From Diadema setosum (Eukaryota; Echinodermata; Echinoidea; Diadematoida; Diadematidae): a DNA stretch of 64,000 nucleotides. The position numbers and the translations under genes were made by a program. Positions 55,641 through 64,000 of the stretch are shown here, one piece after another. The stretch is taken from the NCBI RefSeq assembly GCF_964275005.1, contig NC_092696.1:26806572-26870571 (forward strand). The letters run 5' to 3'. The first letter of the stretch is position 1; each line of letters opens with the position of its first letter. A model generated the notes under the pieces. It made no database searches. It was given only the letters and a program-made list of their open reading frames with translations, and was not told the DNA's origin.

Positions 55641-56536
55641 ATGGATCTACAAGAAGGAAACAAAGCAACAGCCAACAGACAAAACTATGTGAATGGAGAC
55701 AGTGAAAGATCCAGTTGCAGGAATGCTGTCAAAGCAGGAGACAATGCAAAAAGCAATAGGAAAACTGTTGTGAAGGATGGAGGCAAAGCCAAATGGAGAG
55801 TTTGGAAGGAAGGTGAAAATGCCTTAGCATACAGGAAGACAGTTACGAAGGAAGCTGCAAATGCATCTGTCAATACAATGAATGCAATGCAGGAAGGAAA
55901 CAATGTTGAAAGGAAGACAGATGTGAAGGAAGGTGGGAATGTACTAGCCAAGAGGAAGAGAATTGGGAAGGAAGTTGCAAATGCATCTGTCAATACAATG
56001 AATACTATGCAGGAAAGAGACAATGCTGAAAGAAAGACGGTTGTGAAAGAAGTTGGAAATGTACTAGCTAAGAGGAAGAAAGTTGTTAAGGAAGGTGCAA
56101 ATGCACTGATCCAGACAGTTAATTCTGGGAAGGAAGGGGAGAAGGCATCTACAAATGGGCAGACAGATGTGAATAAAGGGAGGTATGTCACAATCAATAG
56201 CAGGGACGATGTAGAGAAAGATGACAACACAAGTAATTTACTTGAAAGGATGAAAAAAGTTTCATCTTTTAAGTCATCTTCTCAAAGAGTGCAAAAGCTG
56301 AGATCTGATCCTCAAAAAAGGCAAAAGGAGAGACACAGAGGCCAAATGAGAAAAGCTTTGAAGAGATCATGTTCGGCATTCAAATCCAAAGAACGGAGTA
56401 GTCAAAGAAAAAGAAAAAGAATAAGAAGAAAAAGAAAAAGAATAAGAAGAAAAAGATCTGACCCACAGTAGGCCTATAGATTGCAAGGAGCTACGAAGAA
56501 GAATGAGAGCAGGCAGGACCCTGAATTTGTCTGTAA
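55641..56536 (+). pseudogene. Helitron basic repeat segment
   Basis: The frame repeats K-E-G-G/A-N-V/A-L-A-K/Y-R-K (for example GNVLAKRKRIGKEVANASV) with a period near 38 residues, then turns into RKRKRIRRKRSDPQ. The text at 56450-56536 (ATCTGACCCACAGTA, CCTGAATTTGTCTGTAAT) matches that at 57587 and is cut by the nested insertion at 56537. Confidence 0.7.
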
Positions 56537-57350
56537 TCAGGGGCGTCACCAGCTTTTTTTCAAGGGGGGTGCGTTTTGACAGTAAATTTAAACTGTGAGA
56601 TTTTTTTAATTGATTTATTGGCTCCTCTGTCATCATGTGCATTTACACATACTCTATGATAATATTGTGCATATAATACATGTGATTGTATGAACATACA
56701 CGAATCTTTCGCTATGTAGGACTATACGGGGGTACATTATGTGACGGTGTGAGATCCTCGGCGATGATCCATTCCGCTCCTTCAGTGCGGAGGGTGTAGG
56801 AGGGGATTACCCCCTCCCACGGTAAGAACTTTTTGTAAAAACAAGAGTGTAAAAGTCGCGTTTACAGAGCATAGTGAAAATAAAAATACTATGAAGGACT
56901 ATTACGGAGGTACATTATGTGACGGTGTGAGATCCTCGGCGAGGGAGCGAAGCAACCGAGCGGGAGATGGTGTAGGAGGGGGATACCCCTCCCACGGAGG
57001 GACTTTTTGTAAAAAGAAAAAAAAAGAATTCCATAACAATTAAATGCGAGAGAACGGAGTGAGCGAGCTTGAAAATTGTGATATTTTACAATCCCAAACT
57101 GCGGTTTGTCAATAGCTATATTTTTTCGCTTTGGAAATGAAGGGGGCGCACCGGGCGCAACTGCTTACAATTACTGGCCACAACATGAGGATAATGGCAT
57201 AACGATTAAATGCGAGCGAGCGAAGTGAGTGACATTAAAAATGTTGACATTTTAAAGTCCAAAAACTGCCGTTTTTAGGTCTATCTTTTCGCTTTGGAGA
57301 TTAAAGGAGGGGGGGGGGGGTGGCGCACCGGGCGCAACTGCTCGCAATTA
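56537..57350. mobile_element. Insertion nested in the Helitron
   Basis: The Helitron text GTCTGTAAT | GAAAGACTAGCAG is interrupted by CAGGGGCGTCACCAGC...ACTGGCAGC, with AAT on both sides as a possible target duplication. Inside, a block TACATTATGTGACGGTGTGA, GATCCTCGGCGA occurs twice (56731, 56912), and GGCGCACCGGGCGCAACTGC twice (57145, 57322). No frame. It is non-autonomous; family not assigned. Confidence 0.75.
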
Positions 57351-58047
57351 CTGGCAGCAATGAAAGACTAGCAGATAAACAGAGGAAGGCAGTCAACAGA
57401 AAAGATGCTGATTTTGTGGTTAAAAAACGTTCATTTGATCAAAACAGAAAGTCAGCTAAAAGAAAAGATCTTGAATTTGTGATGAAAGAACATTCATCAG
57501 ATCAAAACAGAAAGTCAGTTAAAAGGAAAGATCCTGATTTTGTAAGAAAAGAGCGGATGAGTGGAATATCTGCCAAAAGAAGAAAAAGATCTGACCCACA
57601 GTACAGATTACAAGAAGCTACGAAGAAGAATGAGAGCAGGCAGGACCCTGAATTTGTCTGTCATGAAAGACTAGCAGATAAACTGAGGAAGGCAGTCGAC
57701 AGAAAAGATGCTGATTTTGTGGTAAAAGAACATTCATTTGATCAAAACAGAAAGTCAGTTAAAAGAAAAGATTCTGATTTTGTAAGAAAAGAGCGAATGA
57801 GTGGAATGTCTGCTAAAAGAAGAAAAAGATCTGAACCACAGTACAGATTACAAGAAACTACAAAGAAGAATCAGAGCGGGCAGCACCCTGAATATGTCTG
57901 TAACGAAAGACTAGCAGATAAACAGAGAGGGTCTGTGAAGCGAAGAAATGATAATTTTGTGATCAAGGAGCATTCAGCTGATCAGAAAAGGAAGTCGAGA
58001 CAAATCTATCATTTCATGAATTCAGACATGCAGAAAGGCAAAAAGAC
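57351..58047 (+). pseudogene. Helitron tandem peptide repeat segment
   Basis: The open frame encodes RKDADFVVK, EHSFDQNRKSVKRKDPDF, VRKERMSGISAKRRKRSDPQ, YRLQEATKKNESRQDPEFVC and repeats with an 80-residue (240-bp) period: RKRSDPQYR at about 57583 and RKRSEPQYR at 57823. Within it a near-20-residue R-K-D-x-D-F-V-x-K unit recurs. A frameshift near 58035 joins it to the next frame. Confidence 0.75.
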
Positions 58048-59544
58048 TTGAATCAAAGAAAAAAGAAGAGAGCTCAATCTACTGTCCGCATGCGGGAAAA
58101 CAGAATTAAGAAAAAAAAAAGGAAACAACAATGTTGTGATGTCACTAAAGCACAGAAAGATTTTAGACAAGCAATTAAGCAAGGGTGCAACTATGTCTGT
58201 ACGTGCTGTTTACAGCTGTGGTTTAGGGAATCTGTTGTTAATGCAGCAACAGTACATACCACTGATGATCACCTTAAAAGAGAGTGTTTTAACAAAAGGA
58301 TTAGCATTGGCAACAAAGAATGGATGTGTGCAACATGTGCAAAGTCCGTCAAACATAAAAAGCTTCCTACAATGTGTGCAGTTCCTGCTTTTCCATGTAA
58401 GCCTCAAGAACTCCAACTCAATCTCCTGGAAGAAAGGCTCGTAGCACCAATCAATCCATTTCTTCAACTCAGAGAGCTTCCTAGAGGAGGGCAGCATGGC
58501 ATTACAGGCAATGTCGTCAATGTCCCAGCAAACAACATCACCTGTGTGACATTGCTGCCTCGACATCTTGACAATGCAGGAACAATACCAGTTAAATTAA
58601 AGAGGCGACTGAGGTACAAGTCTCATGTGCTTTTCCAAAATGTGAGACCTCATAAGTGTATGGAAGGTACTCAGTACCTCCTTCCGCAACCACTTTATCG
58701 ATCGTATGTGCACAATGGTGTTGACTCTGACTGGTTGTCCAAGCACATTTCTGAAATGAGAACAACACAGTTGGGATCATTCATTGATCAGTCGGATGCT
58801 TCAATGAATTCAAGTTCAGATTCTCCACCTCAAAAACAAGTTGTATGTACTGATGGACATGAGAGTGAACAAGAAACCAATGTTCCTGCTGAGCATCCAG
58901 GTTCAGTTTCCCCACCTTGGGAACACATTGCATGTCCTGAAAGAGATCAGATCCTTCATGGGGATCTAGGTTCAGTATCTCCACCTCATCAAGTTGAACG
59001 TAATGACAAAGACAAGAATCAACAAACGGCCAATGTTCCTCTTCGGGAATCAGGTTCAGTATCTCATGCTCAGGAGGAGGATGACTGGAGTGAGACAGAT
59101 GACACTCCTGAGAGTACCAATGGTCCTGCTGGGATACTAGACACCATGATGCAGGAATGCATCACTACAGATTCCAACACATGTTTCAGTGTTGCCCCAT
59201 GTGAAGGCAATCACCACACTAGCACCCTCAATCCACATATAGAAGAATTGGCTTTCCCTACCAGCTTTTGTGGACATGAAAGAAGAACAAAAGCTGGAGT
59301 CAAGTACAGTGACATTGTCAAATGTGAACTGAGGCGAGAGGACAGAAGGTCTGCTATGAATGTAAATAATATATTCTTCAAGGCCAAGAAATTACAACAG
59401 AAACAGATTTGTGACAAAGTGTGGCTGTCACTCAAAAGGAAGAAGACGAAGGGAGACAAAATTACTGCTGGTGAGCTGAAAGATCCTACCAATGTTGAAA
59501 AACTTGTCACATTTGATGAAGCTTCAGGATTTTCAGGACATTGA
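58048..59544 (+). pseudogene. Helitron DUF6570-like Cys-rich and linker segment
   Basis: A 498-codon frame. After a basic start it has CNYVCTCCLQLWFRESVV, RECFNKRISIGNKEWMCATC and KLPTMCAVPAFPC, then LLEERLVAPINPFLQLRELP, GGQHGITGNVVNVPANN and LRYKSHVLFQNVRPHKCMEG. This is the Cys-rich helicase-like N-terminal domain often found in animal Helitron proteins. A variable acidic linker with SVSPP-type repeats follows, then KYSDIVKCELRREDRRSAMN. It stays open for its full length, so decay here is slight. Confidence 0.8.
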
Positions 59545-60851
59545 GAGCTTCACCACCATACTGGGAATCTGCCAAGCGTGATCTATTTACTATGTTACGC
59601 TAGCTTCGATTGCCTACATGGTTCATTACTCTCTCAGCTGCAGAAACCAGGTGGACTGAACTCCTTCAGTGTCTTGGATCTCTTGTCGTCAAGACAAACT
59701 ATACAGAAGAAGAAGTCTTAGAAATGAATTGGGAGACTAAGTGCAGACTGATCAGATCGGACCCTGTTACAACATCTCGCTATTTTGATCATCGTGTCCA
59801 AATATTCTTTTCCTTCAGGACTTCTTCTTTCGTGTTGAGATGCAACAACGCGGTAGCCCTCACATTCATGGAATCATGTGGGTGGAAGGTGCCCCTCTAT
59901 ACAACTCTGATTCCACAGAAGAAGTTGAGGAATTCATTGGCAAGTACCTCACTACTGATTCCACGCAAGTTGACGAGGTAATCAGACTCCAGACTCATCG
60001 ACACAGCCACACCTGCAAGAAAAAAGACATCTAAATCTTGCAGATTCAATTTCCCCATGCCGCCTATGCCCGCTACAAAGGTACTCAAGCCACTAACCCT
60101 TGATGATGCATCACCACAGCTTCTCAAGATGTACAAGGAGACCTGGTCGAGCATGGCTAAATTTCTTGATGACAATAGCCAAGGAATAAATATGTCATTT
60201 GCTGAGTTCCTTGATGCTATCAACCTGTCAGAGGAGACATACTTGCTTGCTCTACGAGCTTGCATCAAAGAGACAGTGTTTTCCTTCAGCGCAGTCCAAA
60301 TGCATTGAGGGTAAATGGCTTCAATTGACATGTCCTACAAGCATGGCAAGCCAACATTGACATACAGTACATCACCAGTCCCTATGCTTGTGCTATGTAT
60401 GTCATAGGATACATCAACAAAAGTCAAAAAAGGAATGAGCCTACTCTTACACCAAGCATGTGAAGAAGCCAAAAAAGATCCAACATCTACCATCAGAGAC
60501 CAAGTCAGAAAAGTAGGAAACAAGTTCATGAATCATGTGGAAATCTGTGCCCAAGAGGCAGCCTACTTAGCATTGCAACTGCCTTTCAGGAGGTCAAGTA
60601 GAGGGTTTGGTTTCATAAACACGTCCCCACCAGATGAAAGACCATTCATCGTGAAGTCTGCAGAAGAATTGGAAAGGTTACCAGATGATTCAGAGGACAT
60701 CAAATGTGGAAACAACATATCACGGTATTCCTGCAGACCCAAAGACCTGGAGCATCTATGTCTTGCAGAATTTGAGGCTAATTATGATTCAGTCAACAAA
60801 TCAAAGAAGCAAAAAAAAAAAAAAAAAAAAAAAGGAAAGCACTCCAGCTGA
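59545..60851 (+). pseudogene. Helitron Rep (HUH endonuclease) segment, frameshifted
   Basis: In shifting frames: RASPPYWESAKRDLFTMLR, LPTWFITLSAAETRWTELLQ, and RYFDHRVQ; then MQQRGSPHIHGIMWVEGAP at 59840, whose H-I-H (59861-59869) is the HUH metal-binding motif; then TSPYACAMYVIGYINKSQK (60371 onward), holding the likely catalytic tyrosine(s) of the Y-x3-Y type; then KFMNHVEICAQEAAYLALQL. At least five frameshifts or stops break it. A 22-A run at 60809 is one source of frame loss. Confidence 0.8.
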
Positions 60852-61154
60852 GTTACCTGAAAGTGACTATGAACCTAACATAGTGGATGATGCTCCAGAT
60901 CCTGAGCATGGACAATCTATTGATGTCAGACTCACAGATGGATCACTTGTCAGAAAACGCAAACACCAGAAAGTGATCCGATATCGGAGGTATTCTCTAA
61001 AGAAAGATCCTGAGAATTACTATAGAGAAATGCTCATGCTGTTTTTATCCTTGGAGGAATGAGGGAAGAATCATGGATGGACAGGAATCTTATGAAGACA
61101 AATACAAACAAGTGGAAGCACACATTCTCGTAAAGAAAGCAGAATACGGAAAAA

Positions 61155-62601
61155 ATGTGCAGGAATAGGACGATGCAGAGGAGGAACTGGAAAAAAAATG
61201 AGGAAGATGAAAGCATGTGGGATACACTTGCTCCATGTAATATCCATCTAAATCAACAGGATCAAGACAATGACAGAAATGCAGAGGCCAGTGCAGAGGA
61301 TCTATACAAGCAAAGCGATATGGGAGAAGATCTTGGATTGGCAGCTGGTGATCAATTCCAAGAAACGCTCAGGAATCGGGTTTCTGATGAGGAATTTAAG
61401 GGAATGGTAAGATCTCTCAACCAAAAACAAAGAGAAATATTCTATCACATCCTTCATGTAGCAAAGACGGCAAATTCTCAACAATTCATCTTTCTAAGTG
61501 GTGGAGCAGGGGTTGGAAAAACACGTGTCCTTCATTCTCTGTATCAAGCTCTTGTCAAGCATTACAACACCAAAGAAGGTAAAAAACCAGAAGAGATCCG
61601 TGTTCTTCTGACAGCACCAATTGGGAAGGCTGCATACCTGATAAAAGGTAGTACCCTACACAGTACTTTCCATATACCTGCTAACCAGGGGTTCAAGTAT
61701 AAGAATCTACATCATGATATGCTTAACTCACTGCGTTGCAAGTATCGTCAACTCAGATTTCTGTGCATAGATGAAATTTCTATGTGGGTCAAACATGTTC
61801 CAGTTCATCAATTTGAGATTGCAAGAAATCATAGGAAATAGGTCTCATTTTGGAGGTGTCCATGTTCTTTGCGTGGGTGACCTCTTCCAGCTACAGCCAG
61901 TCATGGACAAATGGGTCTTCCAAGTATAAGCACAAGATTATTCTCCATTATCTCCTAATGTGTGGCTTGATCACTTCAGAATGTACGAGTTGACGGAGAT
62001 AATGAGGCAGCGAGATGACAAGTCCTTTGCTGAGCTTCTCAATCGTTTGAGAGAAGGGATTCAAAAAAAGGATGACGTAGCGCTACTGAGTTCAAGGATC
62101 ATTGAACCTAGCAGTACTCTGTACCCTGTTGATACCACTCACATCAAATATTTCAACAAATCAGTCCAGGAACAGAACAATCAAGCTTATACCACAGCAA
62201 CCACAAACAGAGTAATAATCGAGGCTGCAGATATTGTCATTGGAGATGTACCCAGCAGTGTCAAGGAAAAGGTAAAAGAAAATGCTCCAACATATCCTGG
62301 CCAAGCAATGGGTTTAGGAAAATTTGTTCAAACAGCCATTGGACTAAGGATGGAAATGACAGTAAATGTGGACACATCTGATGGCTTGGTCAATGGTGCA
62401 GGTTGCATAACAAAGCAGTATGAATACAAGCATGCAAAGACTGTTCCATCTATCATATGGGTTCAATTTGATGATTTGGAAATTGGAAAGCAGCTTCGTT
62501 CACAGTCCAAACACCTGTATGTCACATTGAAATGCATTTCCAGGTTGTTTCAAGTAGATCACCTATCGGTCATTCAACTAGACAAACTTGTTTACGTGTA
62601 G
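61155..62601 (+). pseudogene. Helitron Pif1-like helicase segment
   Basis: Frame one (61155-61841) holds LNQKQREIFYHILHV, Walker A GGAGVGKT at about 61501-61523, APIGKAAYLIKGSTLHSTF, and Walker B CIDEISM at 61762-61782. A frameshift follows (GGVHVLCVGDLFQLQPV, motif III, is in another frame at about 61853). Frame two (61960-62601) has WLDHFRMYELTEIMRQRDD, ELLNRLREG and MTVNVDTSDGLVNGAGCI (motif IV/V area). It then diverges and stops without the S-Q-G-x-T-L motif, so the C-terminus is missing. Confidence 0.85.
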
Positions 62602-63690
62602 GGATAACGAGACAAAGAGTGCGAGTGAGTGAGCGAGAGAGAAATCGAGAGTGAGAGAGAGAAAGTGCTAGGACAGGTGTAAATGTTTTACAAGTCGCGC
62701 CATCGATGACCGAGAGAAGTTCATTTATTTTTGCATGTCAATTAATGTAGAAAGAAAAGACATGAAATAGCTCCAGTTCCGGGAGAGTGCTATATAGGTG
62801 TTTTCGTTCAAGTCCTTTTAGTTGTATCAAATATTCCAAATGCCTCGAAAAGGAGTGTCGTAGTCGAGTAGCAATTTAACAGTAGAGTTGGATCCTTTCG
62901 TGGCAGACACCATTTTGATTTCACCGAGAGAACATTGAGTTAGCTCCGTGATGGCAGGAAACCAACCTGCCACACCTAGGCGCCAGTTGGCAAGATAATT
63001 TTGTGTCTAAGCCCAATTTCGTTTGCGGCCAGGAGCCGTCCGTCCACCTTACCGTCAGCCTGTATACTGGCTGATTAGAGTTCAGATTTTGTTTGCTGCC
63101 AGAAGGCGTATTCCAACAGCCTTTGCAGCCTTCCAGTAGGCAAGAAGAAGAGGCATTTTGGTTATATTACACCGGTCAATGGTAAGTTAAATTGCGATTT
63201 GATTTCTGCTTTGTCGTGTATAAGGATGTGAATGTGTTTCAGGGCACCACATATAGCCCCGGAGAACCCCGTGAATAAGTGATAAAGTATATTATAATGG
63301 TGTATAAGTTTCGAAAACGATGCGGTGATGTTTGATAAGCTATGCACTGTTATGTTTCCAATGTTTGAAACATTTCATTATGTGAATTTTGTATGTTAAT
63401 TGGATAATAATGCAGTTCTCAAATGTTCACTGTGATGTCAGGATTTTAAGCTCATAACCTTTTTGTGTGTGTGATTAGAACACACCCCATTGGTATATGT
63501 TGCATTTAAATAATTTTGTAGATGGCGCCAAGGCCGAGGTCAAGTTTACTCCCAGGCAGACGCATTCCCAGCCGAGTGACTGTGTCCGCCCCTCGCTAGG
63601 GAGAAACTTGGACGCCAGTGAATACGGACGCGGGTCCTCGCGACACTTTGGAGCTAAGATAGCAACCTCGCATACAAGGACGCTTGTTGC
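62602..63690. other. Non-coding stretch after the Helitron
   Basis: A GA/GAGAGTGAG-rich tract lies at 62620-62665. Beyond it I see no gene; GTTTGC(G/T)GCCAG(G/A)AG occurs twice (63019, 63088) as a small duplication. Confidence 0.4.
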
Positions 63691-63692
63691 GA

Positions 63693-63910
63693 CACGGATT
63701 GTCGCCCCTACACGGATTGTCGCCTCCTGCTCGGGGCGACAATCCGTGACGGGCGCTGGCGGCACGGATTGTCGCCCCCTACACGGATTGTCGCCTGGCG
63801 ACAATCCGTGACGCTTGTGCAGTTCCCAGTTTTTGACCTCGAAGGCGACAATCCGTGTTGGCAAAAAATTTGTTGCGACACGGATTGTCGCCCCGTCACG
63901 GATTGTCGCC
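63693..63910. repeat. Cluster of nine CACGGATTGTCGCC 14-mers
   Basis: Exact copies on the plus strand start at 63693, 63711, 63763, 63782, 63879 and 63897; exact copies on the minus strand (GGCGACAATCCGTG) start at 63735, 63797 and 63844. The gaps are 4, 10, 14, 5, 1, 33, 21 and 4 bp. The pair at 63782/63797 forms a perfect hairpin with a one-base loop. No frame is convincing. It may be the iterated end of a transposon. Confidence 0.95.
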
Positions 63911-63977
63911 CCGCCGGCTCGGGGTGGTTCCTCCGGTGTTAAGCTTTGGTGGGATGGGTATGACTGGTAAGTGATGC

Positions 63978-64000
63978 GTATGTGTGTGTGTGTGTGTGTG
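63978..64000. repeat. (GT)n microsatellite at window end
   Basis: A GT run continues to the last base of the window. Confidence 0.9.

Larger units (their letters stand above)
55048..62601 (+). mobile_element. Decayed autonomous-type Helitron
   Basis: The order of parts is a Cys/His-rich N-terminus (55048-55612), a basic repeat region (55641-58030), a DUF6570-like Cys-rich domain (58048-58760), an acidic linker, a Rep domain with HUH motif (59545-60600) and a Pif1/RecD-like helicase (61155-62601). This is the Rep-helicase layout of Helitrons. Many frameshifts and stops break the frame, and helicase motif VI was not found at the end. The 5' TC and 3' CTRR ends with their hairpin were not located; a GTGCTAG at about 62665 is only a weak candidate. 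Confidence 0.85.

Noticed and set aside
55685..56230. 181-codon minus-strand frame opposite the Helitron repeat segment
   Set aside because: It mirrors the low-complexity coding repeat of the plus strand and has no independent motif.
63693..63910. CRISPR-like short repeats
   Set aside because: Spacing is irregular (1-33 bp), orientation is mixed and the context is eukaryotic.

Overview
The window is animal nuclear DNA from a marine deuterostome, most likely an echinoderm. The grounds are intron-split genes with GT/AG junctions, a Toll-like receptor reading frame with no introns (as in the large sea urchin TLR families), a non-LTR retrotransposon with a TTGAA-repeat tail, and very many short inverted-repeat elements. 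A hemichordate or amphioxus cannot be excluded. There is no bacterial, organellar or viral signature.

Host genes. (1) Plus strand, 7489-13472: the last four coding exons of an unrecognised gene with beta-propeller-like (EPTP/EAR-like) repeats; all splice phases agree. (2) Minus strand, 36134 down to 19416: ten phase-matched exons of an extracellular mosaic protein. In order they encode two copies of an unrecognised 82-residue module, three near-identical EGF repeats, a fourth degenerate EGF, and a six-bladed LDLR class B (YWTD-type) propeller ending at a stop. Its 5' exons lie upstream of 36134 and were not found. Genes 1 and 2 are convergent. (3) Plus strand, 47069-50876: a Toll-like receptor that is now a pseudogene, split by two miniature transposons and by stops and frameshifts.

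Mobile DNA fills the rest. 0-6.9 kb: an intact 858-residue transposase-like frame (minus strand) flanked by repeated GTAACGTAT motifs. 8-16 kb: two related TIR elements in neighbouring introns, a foldback palindrome and a 92-bp mini-element. 21.7-27.4 kb: a long inverted repeat of about 5.7 kb surrounding a degraded LINE, all inside one intron of gene 2, with a different MITE in each arm. 30.7-36.1 kb: exon-plus-intron tandem duplications that built the EGF and 82-residue repeats. 37-47 kb: LINE tails and several elements built from short motifs repeated in both orientations. 51.4-54.8 kb: a satellite of about 157-bp units with a 471-bp higher-order repeat and perfect DR1 (AGGTCA-A-AGGTCA) motifs, interrupted by a truncated LINE. 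55.0-62.6 kb: a decayed Helitron (zinc-finger-like N-terminus, HUH Rep, Pif1-like helicase) carrying a nested insertion. 63.69-63.91 kb: nine exact copies of a 14-mer, CACGGATTGTCGCC, in mixed orientation.

Gene models rest on visible splice sites, phase agreement and protein motifs. No similarity search was possible, so superfamily names for MITEs are inferences from terminal repeats and target duplications.
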